Origin: Shewanella fodinae
GTDB lineage: Bacteria; Pseudomonadota; Gammaproteobacteria; Enterobacterales; Shewanellaceae
Reading direction: 5' to 3'
DNA length: 64,000 bases
Assembly (NCBI RefSeq): GCF_014651955.1
Contig: NZ_BMXW01000006.1
Location: 130,021 to 194,020, forward strand
In this document: positions 1 through 7,118 of the stretch, one piece after another
How positions within the stretch are numbered: the first letter of the stretch is position 1
How the letters are laid out: each line of letters begins with the position of its first letter
The notes under the pieces: generated by a model
Database searches by the model: none
What the model saw: the letters and a program-made list of their open reading frames with translations, nothing else
Told to the model about the DNA's origin: nothing
Program-made: the position numbers and the translations under genes

Positions 1-50
1 TGGTAGTTTGATACCAGTTGACGATCGAGAGTTTGGATCACAGATGACAT
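1..50 (-). CDS. N-terminal fragment of a gene leaving the window; possibly oxygen-independent coproporphyrinogen III oxidase
   Basis: Only the first 16 codons are inside the window. The reading frame starts with ATG at 48-50 on the minus strand, preceded by AGGA six bases upstream, and reads MSSVIQTLDRQLVSNY. The spacing of hydrophobic and polar residues resembles the extreme N-terminus of HemN (in E. coli ...IDWDLALIQKYN), just before the conserved GPRYTSYPTA stretch, which would lie outside the window. A hemN-like gene close to the formate dehydrogenase cluster would fit Shewanella gene order as I remember it. The start and ribosome binding site are seen. The product is an inference from very few residues. 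Confidence 0.4.
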   Translation of the reverse strand, partial: MSSVIQTLDRQLVSNY

Positions 51-280
51 AACGGTTCCTGTCTGGGTAACATAATCCTTAAATACCACAACAAGTTAGT
101 GACTATCCAAGGCAGTGTCTTGAGTTTGCAGGGTACATCCTAAGTCGCCGGCAAAACGTGAACTGGCTAGAAGTTAACATCACCTATCAGCTATGGTCGC
201 CCTGTTTTGTTAAGTTTGTCATGTTTTAGCTAATGCGAATAAATGTCAACCGCTAAGGCCAAAACTGCTAGGTATGTGGC

Positions 281-309
281 ATAAAAAAGCCGCGTGTGAT
301 ACGCGGCTT
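281..309 (-). terminator. Rho-independent terminator of the first fdh operon
   Basis: On the minus strand a 9-bp stem AAGCCGCGT/ACGCGGCTT with a five-base loop (287-309) is followed by a T-rich tract (281-288). It lies 18 bases after the fdhC stop codon. Confidence 0.85.
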
Positions 310-326
310 AACTCAAGCTTAAAAAA

Positions 327-1343
327 TCAGGATTCGCGATACTTCAGTGTACCGTTGGCCTTGATTTCATCGAACCACAAATTGTGGTGCTGGGTCGCCC
401 AGTTTTCATCGCAGTAACCGGAAACCATACACTCCATACCACCTTCAGACATCACGGTAGCCATGAAGATGTGCACGATAGAAAAGGCACAGATGATGAT
501 GGCGCTGACCGCATGCAGGATCAGCGAAATCAGGCTCAGAGTGCGGCTAGGCTCGAACAAGTTCGGGAACAGCAGCAGCATACCAGAAGCCGAGATCACC
601 AGACCAAACAAGGCGAAGGTCCAGAACCACATCTTTTCACCAGCATTGGCAAAGCCAGAGTCTGGATGTTTACCTTTGAACGGCCCGAAGTTGATATAAC
701 CACCAACCACCAGGAACCATTTCAGGTCATACATCTTCGGCATCTGGTTTTTCGCCCACATCAACGTCATCAGCAACCAGCCGAACATGAACGGGATCGC
801 CATGACGTTGTGTACTTGCTTGGCAAAATACACCACCCCAGCCCAGAACCCTTCACTCACCACCGGCTGCAGGAAAAAACGACCTGCCAACAAGGTTAAG
901 CCAGTAAGGATCAATGTCAGGCAAGGGATCGCCCCTAACCAGTGGATAGAGATATCCAGCTTTGACCAACGATGGACCATCTTGCCTGAAAAACCATGGT
1001 GCAGTTTGGAAATACCGTTAACCATGATAAACAGGGCAAAAATGATGATCATACCGAACAGTGCCAGCATCAAACCGGGAGCCAACCAGCCACTGCGCAG
1101 TTCCAGTACCCGCAGATCGTAGCTATTGATCGGCTGGTTATGAAACTGGCTCTGGGAGGTGGTATACCCGGTTGCGCCGTTTTTAAGTTCGGTCCACAGC
1201 TGTGAATACTCCGATTGCTGCGCCTGCACCGCAGCCACCACCGCTTCTGGTTGTGCTGCAGGTGCCGGGGTTTCAGCGGCAAAGCTCACTGTGCTAAATA
1301 ACAGCGCAGCGGCCAAACCCAGTTGTTTGAACCATTTGTTCAT
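327..1343 (-). CDS. fdhC: Formate dehydrogenase cytochrome b subunit (gamma), copy 1
   Basis: Membrane anchor subunit that takes electrons from FdhAB and passes them to the quinone pool. The 338-residue protein begins with a Sec-type signal peptide (cleavage after about residue 22, ...VSFAAE). An Ala/Gln-rich stretch follows, then several hydrophobic segments containing His residues typical of the diheme cytochrome b of FdnI/FdhC (IHWLGAIPCLTL, VHNVMAIPFMFG, LHAVSAIIICAF, VHIFMATVMSEGGM). The C-terminal sequence MVSGYCDENWA is shared with the second copy at 5441-6448. The ATG at 1343 has GAGAGG six bases upstream. It is the last gene of the operon, 56 bases after fdhB, and is followed directly by a terminator. 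The family assignment is firm. Individual heme ligands are inferred from the family. Confidence 0.93.
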   Translation of the reverse strand: MNKWFKQLGLAAALLFSTVSFAAETPAPAAQPEAVVAAVQAQQSEYSQLWTELKNGATGYTTSQSQFHNQPINSYDLRVLELRSGWLAPGLMLALFGMIIIFALFIMVNGISKLHHGFSGKMVHRWSKLDISIHWLGAIPCLTLILTGLTLLAGRFFLQPVVSEGFWAGVVYFAKQVHNVMAIPFMFGWLLMTLMWAKNQMPKMYDLKWFLVVGGYINFGPFKGKHPDSGFANAGEKMWFWTFALFGLVISASGMLLLFPNLFEPSRTLSLISLILHAVSAIIICAFSIVHIFMATVMSEGGMECMVSGYCDENWATQHHNLWFDEIKANGTLKYRES

Positions 1344-1399
1344 TAAAAACCTCTCTCACTAGCTCACATTACGCGAGCCAGTTATCTCTGTACGGACGC

Positions 1400-1969
1400 T
1401 TACTTCCAGGCTGCATTGTCAGCACCACGATAGGCGACACGCTCACGGTAGATGCCAGAAACCACTTCGGCATCACCGGCGAGCAGCGCCTTGGTGGCAC
1501 ACAACTCAGCACACATTGGCAGCTTGCCTTCGGCAATACGGTTGGAACCGTACTTCTGGCGTTCAGCTTCCGAGAAATTCTCTTCAGGGCCGCCTGAGCA
1601 GAAAGTACATTTGTCCATTTTGCCGCGAGCAGCAAATGCGCCTTTTTTCGGGAACTGCGGCGCACCGAACGGGCAGGCGTACAGGCAGTAACCACAGCCG
1701 ATACACTTGTCTTTGTTATGCAGCACCACACCATCTTCGGTGCGATAGAAGCAATCTGCTGGACATACCGCCATACATGGCGCATCAGAGCAATGCATGC
1801 AGGCAACAGAGATAGAGGCTTCGCCGGGTTGACCATCGTGCAGAGTGACGACACGGCGACGTTGGATACCCCACTCAAGCGCGGAGTCGTTTTCGTTTTT
1901 ACAAGCAGTGACACAACCGTTACATTCGATGCAGCGTTTGGTATCACACAAAAATTTCATAGTAGCCAT
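1400..1969 (-). CDS. fdhB: Formate dehydrogenase iron-sulfur subunit (beta), copy 1
   Basis: Electron-transfer subunit between the catalytic FdhA and the cytochrome FdhC. The 189-residue protein has four ferredoxin-type cysteine groups: CDTKRCIECNGCVTAC near the N-terminus, CMHCSDAPCMAVC, CIGCGYCLYAC, and CTFCSGG followed by CAELCATKALL. This is the four [4Fe-4S] layout of FdnH/FdhB-like proteins. I chose ATG at 1969 over the upstream GTG at 1987 because GAGGAG overlaps that GTG and sits ten bases before the ATG, and because the second copy starts at the equivalent MAVMKFLCD. There is no Tat leader, so export would be by piggy-back on FdhA. It lies 29 bases after the fdhA stop. Confidence 0.93.
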   Translation of the reverse strand: MATMKFLCDTKRCIECNGCVTACKNENDSALEWGIQRRRVVTLHDGQPGEASISVACMHCSDAPCMAVCPADCFYRTEDGVVLHNKDKCIGCGYCLYACPFGAPQFPKKGAFAARGKMDKCTFCSGGPEENFSEAERQKYGSNRIAEGKLPMCAELCATKALLAGDAEVVSGIYRERVAYRGADNAAWK

Positions 1970-1998
1970 AGTGGCAATTCTCCTCACTTACGCTGCAA

Positions 1999-4854
1999 TC
2001 AGGCTTTGACGATCTGGCACAGAGACGCTTTGGTCTCCTGCATCTGGGTCACTGGGTCATAACCGTAGGTCAGCGCAGTGTTGGCAGATTCGCCCAGCAC
2101 ATACGGCGCAGTACCTTCCGGATAATTCGCCTCCAGACTTTCACCATGCATCACACCGGCAAAGTGGTATGGCATCCAGGTTACGCCCTGTTTCACGCGC
2201 GGAGTCACCAACGCCTGTACCAGCACGCGGCCACCTTCGGCGCCTTCCAGCCACACTTTGTCACCGTTGCGAATACTGCGATCGGCAGCATCAGCGGGGT
2301 TAATTTCAACAAACATCTGCTGTTGCAGTTCTGCCAGCCATGGGTTGGAACGGGATTCCTCACCACCACCTTCGTACTCCACCAAACGGCCAGATGTCAG
2401 CGCCAGTGGGTATTTGCCGGTCATATCTTGCTGTTGGATTGACTTGTACAGCGTTGGCAGACGATGCACTTGCATATCATCGTAAGTTGGGTATTTGGCA
2501 ACCAGATCACGGCGTGGGGTGTACAGCGGTTCGCGGTGCACTGGCACTTGATCTGGGAAGGTCCACACAATACAGCGGGCCTTGGCGTTACCAAATGGGA
2601 TACAGCCGTGCTTCATGGCCACGCGCTGGATACCGCCAGACAGGTCGGTCTTCCAGTTCTTGCCTTCTGCTTCGGCTTTTTCTTCTGCGGTCAGATCATC
2701 CCACCAGCCGAGTTGTTTCAGCAGTTTGTCGGAGAATTCTGGATAACCGTCTTGGATTTCTGACCCCAAAGAGTAAGACCCTTCCGCCAGAATGTTGTGG
2801 CCTTGGTATTCCACGCCGTAACGGGCACGGAAGTTACCACCACCCTGCAACACGTGTTTGCTTGTGTTGTACAGAATTTGGGTGCCAGGGTGTTTCTGCT
2901 CTGGTGCGCCCCAACATGGCCAAGGCAAACCGTAGGTTTCGCCTTTACATGGGCCGCCGTCAGCTTCCAGTGTTTTGTTGCTGAAGGTACCCCAGTTCAT
3001 GGTGTGCGCTTTAATACGCTCAGGGCTCTGACCGCTCATACCGATAGTCCACATGCCACGGTTGATTTCGCGGGTCACATCTTCCACTAATGGAATGCCT
3101 TTTTCATCCAACTGGATGCGCTTGGTGTACTCTTTATCGAAGCCCAATTTCTTAGACAACAGGTACATGATTTCCAAGTCGTTTTTAGATTCAAACAGCG
3201 GTTCAATAACCTGTTCACGCCACTGTACTGAGCGGCCAGAGTTTGACAGAGAACCACGAGATTCAAACTGAGTACAGGCAGGCAACAGATACACACCATC
3301 TTTACGACGGTGCATTACCCCAGCCATAGTTGGCGCAGGATCCACCACCACAATGGTATCCATCTTGTCGAGCGCATCACGCACATCGCGCTGACGGGTT
3401 TCGGTGTTCACTGACTGACCCCAGAAAAACGCCATGCGAATATTGTCTTTCTGAGCCAGCTTGGTTTTGTCTTCAAGCACGCCATCGTGCCAACGAGAGC
3501 AAGGGATCCCCGGGGTGATCATCGGTTCACGGCCAAGATAGTTGCCATTGTCGAAACGGCCTTTGACCCAATCAAAGTCCAGATCCCACACATGGGTCCA
3601 ATGCTTCCAGGCACCGGTAGTCAAACCGTAGTAACCTGGCAATGTATCAAACAGCAGACCAAGGTCAGTCGCGCCTTGCACGTTATCGTGACCACGGAAA
3701 ATGTTAGTACCGCCACCTTGTTTACCCATGTTGCCAAGGGCCAACTGCAAAATACAGTAAGCACGGGTGTTGGCGTTACCCACATGGTGCTGCGTACCCC
3801 CCATACACCAAACCACAGTGCCCGGACGGTTGTCAGCAAACAACTTAGCGGTTTGATAGAGTGAGTCTTCGCTGATACCACAAATGTTAGCCACTTCTTT
3901 GGGTGGGAACTTAGCGGCTTCTTTGCGAATTTCATCCATAGCAAAAACGCGTTGTTGGATAAAGGTTTTATCTTCCCAACCGTTTTCAAAAATGTGCCAC
4001 AACATACCGTAGATGAAAGGAATATCTGTACCTGGACGAATATTCACATGCAGATCTGCGTGCGCGGCGGTGCGGGAGAAACGTGGATCAATTACGATGA
4101 TCTTGGCTTTGTTACGTTCTTTCGCCAGCAAAATATGCTGCATCGCCACCGGATGTGCTTCAGCCGGGTTAGAACCGATGAAGAAAATCGCTTTGGTATT
4201 CTGGATATCGTTGAATGAGTTGGTTTGCGCACCATAGCCCCAAGTGTTAGCAACACCGGCTACAGTGGTAGAGTGACAAATACGGGCTGAGTGGTCGACG
4301 TTGTTAGTGCCCCACATTGCTGCAAATTTACGGTACATATAGCAGCCTTCGTTAGAAAACTTAGCACTGCCCATGAAGTACAGCGAATCTGGACCTGACT
4401 CATTGCGAACTTTCAGCATTTGGTCACCAACTTCATTGATGGCCTGTTCCCAACTGATGCGTTTCCATTTGCCGCCTTCAAGCTTCATTGGATATTTAAC
4501 GCGTTTTTCCCCGTGGCCGTGTTCGCGCAGTGCCGCACCTTTGGCACAGTGACCACCTTGGTTGAAGGGATGATCAAAGGCGGGTTCCTGACCAGTCCAC
4601 ACGCCATTCTGTACTTCAGCATACAGGCCACAACCTACAGCGCAGGCGCTACAGATAGTGCGCTTGACTTCAATCGGGGCATCATGAGGGACTTCTTTGG
4701 CTTCTGCGCGGCGCATCATGCCGGTTCCTAAGAATGATGCAGCAGCAATACCACCAGTGGCGATACCAGCGCTTTTCATAAACTGGCGACGACTAATCCC
4801 CAGTATGGTGGCGTCGGTCTTGGCGGCGACGCTAGATGTGCGAGTTAACTTCAT
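1999..4854 (-). CDS. fdhA: Formate dehydrogenase catalytic subunit (alpha), copy 1; cysteine form
   Basis: Periplasmic molybdo- or tungstopterin enzyme oxidising formate to CO2. The 951-residue protein starts with a twin-arginine leader (SRRQFMKSAG, residues 21-30, followed by a hydrophobic stretch and AEA). A [4Fe-4S] ligand set C68-x2-C71-x3-C75 ... C103 comes next. The catalytic position is Cys193 followed by His194 (ARICHSTTVAG), so this is the cysteine and not the selenocysteine type, and no in-frame stop interrupts the gene. Molybdopterin domains fill the remainder. AGGAG stands ten bases before the ATG. It follows the small Tat protein gene and precedes fdhB and fdhC. It is closely similar to the copy at 7119-9968, so a tandem operon duplication is likely. 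Confidence 0.95.
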   Translation of the reverse strand: MKLTRTSSVAAKTDATILGISRRQFMKSAGIATGGIAAASFLGTGMMRRAEAKEVPHDAPIEVKRTICSACAVGCGLYAEVQNGVWTGQEPAFDHPFNQGGHCAKGAALREHGHGEKRVKYPMKLEGGKWKRISWEQAINEVGDQMLKVRNESGPDSLYFMGSAKFSNEGCYMYRKFAAMWGTNNVDHSARICHSTTVAGVANTWGYGAQTNSFNDIQNTKAIFFIGSNPAEAHPVAMQHILLAKERNKAKIIVIDPRFSRTAAHADLHVNIRPGTDIPFIYGMLWHIFENGWEDKTFIQQRVFAMDEIRKEAAKFPPKEVANICGISEDSLYQTAKLFADNRPGTVVWCMGGTQHHVGNANTRAYCILQLALGNMGKQGGGTNIFRGHDNVQGATDLGLLFDTLPGYYGLTTGAWKHWTHVWDLDFDWVKGRFDNGNYLGREPMITPGIPCSRWHDGVLEDKTKLAQKDNIRMAFFWGQSVNTETRQRDVRDALDKMDTIVVVDPAPTMAGVMHRRKDGVYLLPACTQFESRGSLSNSGRSVQWREQVIEPLFESKNDLEIMYLLSKKLGFDKEYTKRIQLDEKGIPLVEDVTREINRGMWTIGMSGQSPERIKAHTMNWGTFSNKTLEADGGPCKGETYGLPWPCWGAPEQKHPGTQILYNTSKHVLQGGGNFRARYGVEYQGHNILAEGSYSLGSEIQDGYPEFSDKLLKQLGWWDDLTAEEKAEAEGKNWKTDLSGGIQRVAMKHGCIPFGNAKARCIVWTFPDQVPVHREPLYTPRRDLVAKYPTYDDMQVHRLPTLYKSIQQQDMTGKYPLALTSGRLVEYEGGGEESRSNPWLAELQQQMFVEINPADAADRSIRNGDKVWLEGAEGGRVLVQALVTPRVKQGVTWMPYHFAGVMHGESLEANYPEGTAPYVLGESANTALTYGYDPVTQMQETKASLCQIVKA

Positions 4855-4872
4855 CGCTTAATTTCTCCTGGG

Positions 4873-5070
4873 TTAACGCAGGCTGTTGTAATAGTTGCGG
4901 ATGTGCGCTGTTTCACGATAACCATCCTGATGGGTGGTAGCGCTATCAGTGCTTTCATTTGCCTGTGCCACAGAGACCTGGGAGGCAGCCACGGCTACGC
5001 CGGCAGCTGTGCCTATGGTCAGGGCTTTCAGCAGGGATCTGCGTTGCAGATCGGGCTTCTGCTCTTTCAC
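4873..5070 (-). CDS. Small Tat-leader protein of formate dehydrogenase clusters, copy 1
   Basis: This 65-residue protein is almost entirely a twin-arginine leader (DLQRRSLLKALTIG then a hydrophobic segment to ANES). The short mature part ends in DGYRETAHIRNYYNSLR. The same C-terminal pattern closes the paralogue at 9987-10187 (DGYRETEHVRSYYDTLR), so the tail is probably the functional part. It matches the family I know as 'formate dehydrogenase region TAT target', found directly upstream of fdhA. Its biochemical role is not established to my knowledge. I chose the GTG at 5070 because AGGAG lies seven bases before it. An ATG at 5094 would put this site inside the gene. It lies 18 bases upstream of fdhA. 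Confidence 0.85.
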   Translation of the reverse strand: MKEQKPDLQRRSLLKALTIGTAAGVAVAASQVSVAQANESTDSATTHQDGYRETAHIRNYYNSLR

Positions 5071-5094
5071 TTTGTTACTCCTGGGGTGGTGCAT

Positions 5095-5393
5095 CCATAC
5101 GAAATATGAGGGAAATGCGGTATTTGAGAATTAACGAATTATTCACAACACCGGCCAAATTTGACCGAAATTCAATCAATTGAATAAGGGGTTATCATTA
5201 GGCTCGGGGAATATAAGGGGATCAAGAAATACTGATATTGATCTAGCGCAGTTTTACCGTCTCAATGGGCTTATCAACGGGGGAAAGCGTTAACTGAATC
5301 ATGTTTTTCGTGGCTAGAAAACCCTAGTTTAGATAGGGATTATAGCCATCAAACTGTTAACTATTTGTATCGAAATCGCGTACTGAATTTACT
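5095..5393. promoter_or_regulatory. Leader and promoter region of the first fdh operon
   Basis: About 300 bases between the start of the small Tat gene (minus strand) and the terminator of the upstream operon. It is AT-rich with no gene. It should contain the promoter for the first fdh operon. A short symmetric stretch TTCAATCAATTGAA sits at about 5171-5184. I could not assign an FNR, CRP or NarP site with any confidence. Confidence 0.45.
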
Positions 5394-5425
5394 AAAAAAA
5401 CACCCCGGCATGCCGAGGTGTTTTA
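5394..5425 (-). terminator. Rho-independent terminator of the second fdh operon
   Basis: A long stem (AACACCTCGGCA/TGCCGGGGTGTT on the minus strand, with one G-U pair) is followed by seven T residues and lies 16 bases after the stop of the second fdhC. The wobble becomes a C-A mismatch on the plus strand, which indicates minus-strand use. It separates the two operons transcriptionally. Confidence 0.85.
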
Positions 5426-5440
5426 CGTAACAATTAACTT

Positions 5441-6448
5441 TTATTCGCGATATTTCAGCGTGCCATTGGCCTTGATTTCGTCATACCACAGATTGTGGTG
5501 CTGCATAGCCCAGTTTTCATCACAATAACCGGACACCATACACTCCATACCGCCCTCACTAAGGACAGTCGCCATCCAGATATGGACGATAGTAAAGGCA
5601 ATGATCAGAATGGCACTGACACCGTGCACCAACAGCGCTGCCATTGAGGCTTCACGTGGCAGATCCAAACCTGGTAGTACCATCATCACGCCAGAAATGG
5701 CAATGAATAGGCCGAAGATCGCCAACGTCCAGAACCAGGCCTTTTCACCCGCGTTAGCAAAGCCGGAATCAGCATGTTTGCCTTTGAGTGGGCCGACGTT
5801 GAAATAACCGCCAACAGTCAGGAACCACTTAAAGTCATAACCTTTAAGCATCTGATGCGGCATCCATTTCACCACCAATATCGCCCAGCAGACGATAAAG
5901 AAGGGTCCTACCCAATCGTGGATAGTTTTGGAACCGTATATCAATGATGCCCAAATGCCGCTACCTTCACCAACCATCGGCTGCAATACATGCTTGCCCA
6001 GCATAATATTAAGGCCGGTGAATATCAGGGTCAGACAGCTGATAGCCACGCACCAGTGGAGAATGAGATCGGCTTTACTCCAACGGAATACCATCTTGCC
6101 GGAAAAGCCGTCATTCAGTCGTGCCGGACCGTTAACAAAGTAAAACAGCAAAAACGCGCCAAATACGCCGACAACAGCAATTCCCATCACGGGTGTCACG
6201 TATTTGTTGCGGATCTCCCGCCCTTGTTCCCCGGTCACATTAATCAACACACCCCGCTCCCCCCCTTTAGCGGTGGTATATCCGGCTTCGCCAGATTTTA
6301 CCGCACGCCACAAGTCGGCTTCGCTGGTTTGCGCAGTTGCCTGCTGCTGACTGGACTGTTGGTCGGCGGCAAAAGCTGTTGCAGACAGCCCCATACCGCA
6401 AACCAACAACATCAGAGCGAACAGGCTGCGCAGTGATTTGATAACCAT
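5441..6448 (-). CDS. fdhC: Formate dehydrogenase cytochrome b subunit (gamma), copy 2
   Basis: Paralogue of the subunit at 327-1343, with 335 residues. It has a Sec signal peptide (LFALMLLVCGMGLSATAFAAD), a Gln-rich linker, and the same hydrophobic segments with conserved His (LHWCVAISCLTL, IHDWVGPFFIVC, VHGVSAILIIAF, VHIWMATVLSEGGM). It shares the C-terminal sequence MVSGYCDENWA. It transfers electrons from FdhAB to quinone. The ATG at 6448 is preferred because GAGGAG is five bases upstream. The GTG two codons earlier falls inside that site. It is the last gene before a strong terminator. The N-terminal region differs clearly from copy 1, so the duplication is not recent. Confidence 0.93.
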   Translation of the reverse strand: MVIKSLRSLFALMLLVCGMGLSATAFAADQQSSQQQATAQTSEADLWRAVKSGEAGYTTAKGGERGVLINVTGEQGREIRNKYVTPVMGIAVVGVFGAFLLFYFVNGPARLNDGFSGKMVFRWSKADLILHWCVAISCLTLIFTGLNIMLGKHVLQPMVGEGSGIWASLIYGSKTIHDWVGPFFIVCWAILVVKWMPHQMLKGYDFKWFLTVGGYFNVGPLKGKHADSGFANAGEKAWFWTLAIFGLFIAISGVMMVLPGLDLPREASMAALLVHGVSAILIIAFTIVHIWMATVLSEGGMECMVSGYCDENWAMQHHNLWYDEIKANGTLKYRE

Positions 6449-6491
6449 AGTCACTCCTCGCCGGAACGGGTTACCCCGTTCCGGTTCACTC

Positions 6492-7091
6492 TTAGTTGAT
6501 CACACCAGTCTTGGGGTTGTAACCCCAAATCACATCAGGACTGGCACCACGGCGGGCCATACGCTCACGGTAGATGCCAGAGACAACCTGGGCATCACCC
6601 GCGAGCAGCGCTTTGGTAGAACAAAGCTCGGCACACATCGGCAACTTACCTTCTGCGATACGGTTGGCACCGTACAGTTTGCGTTCGCGTTCGGAGAAAT
6701 TCTCTTCCGGGCCGCCAGCACAGAACGTACATTTGTCCATTTTGCCACGACTGCCGAATGCGGTCTTTTTCGGGAACTGAGGTGCGCCGAAAGGACAAGC
6801 ATAGAAGCAGTAGCCGCAACCGATACAGGTATTTTTGTTATGCAGCACAATGCCTTCCTCAGTACGGTAAAAGCAGTCTGCCGGGCAAACTGCCATACAA
6901 GGCGCATCAGTACAGTGCATACAAGCAACTGAGATGGAGGCTTCACCGGGCTGACCATCATTGATGGTAACCACGCGGCGACGCTGGATACCCCACTCAA
7001 GAGCGGAGTCGTTTTCGTTTTTACACGCTGTGACACAACCGTTACACTCGATGCAGCGCTTGGTGTCACATAGAAATTTCATGACTGCCAT
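6492..7091 (-). CDS. fdhB: Formate dehydrogenase iron-sulfur subunit (beta), copy 2
   Basis: The 199-residue paralogue of the protein at 1400-1969, with the same four ferredoxin-type cysteine groups (CIECNGCVTAC, CMHCTDAPCMAVC, CIGCGYCFYAC, CTFCAGG...CAELCSTKALL). It differs mainly at the C-terminus, which here ends PDVIWGYNPKTGVIN. It relays electrons from FdhA to FdhC at the periplasmic face. GAGGAG lies ten bases before the ATG, the same arrangement as in copy 1. It lies 27 bases after the fdhA stop and 43 bases before fdhC. Confidence 0.93.
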   Translation of the reverse strand: MAVMKFLCDTKRCIECNGCVTACKNENDSALEWGIQRRRVVTINDGQPGEASISVACMHCTDAPCMAVCPADCFYRTEEGIVLHNKNTCIGCGYCFYACPFGAPQFPKKTAFGSRGKMDKCTFCAGGPEENFSERERKLYGANRIAEGKLPMCAELCSTKALLAGDAQVVSGIYRERMARRGASPDVIWGYNPKTGVIN

Positions 7092-7118
7092 AGTGGCTTA
7101 TCTCCTCATCAAGTACGG

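Noticed and set aside
1369..1947. A long open frame antiparallel-shifted within fdhB
   Set aside because: It is the out-of-frame shadow of a gene with unmistakable ferredoxin motifs. The same shadow appears in the second copy (6530-7069), which shows it is a by-product of codon use.
5210..5250. A possible FNR site (ttgat/atcaa halves) upstream of the first fdh operon
   Set aside because: The half-sites are in the wrong order or spacing for TTGAT-N4-ATCAA, so I do not report a site.
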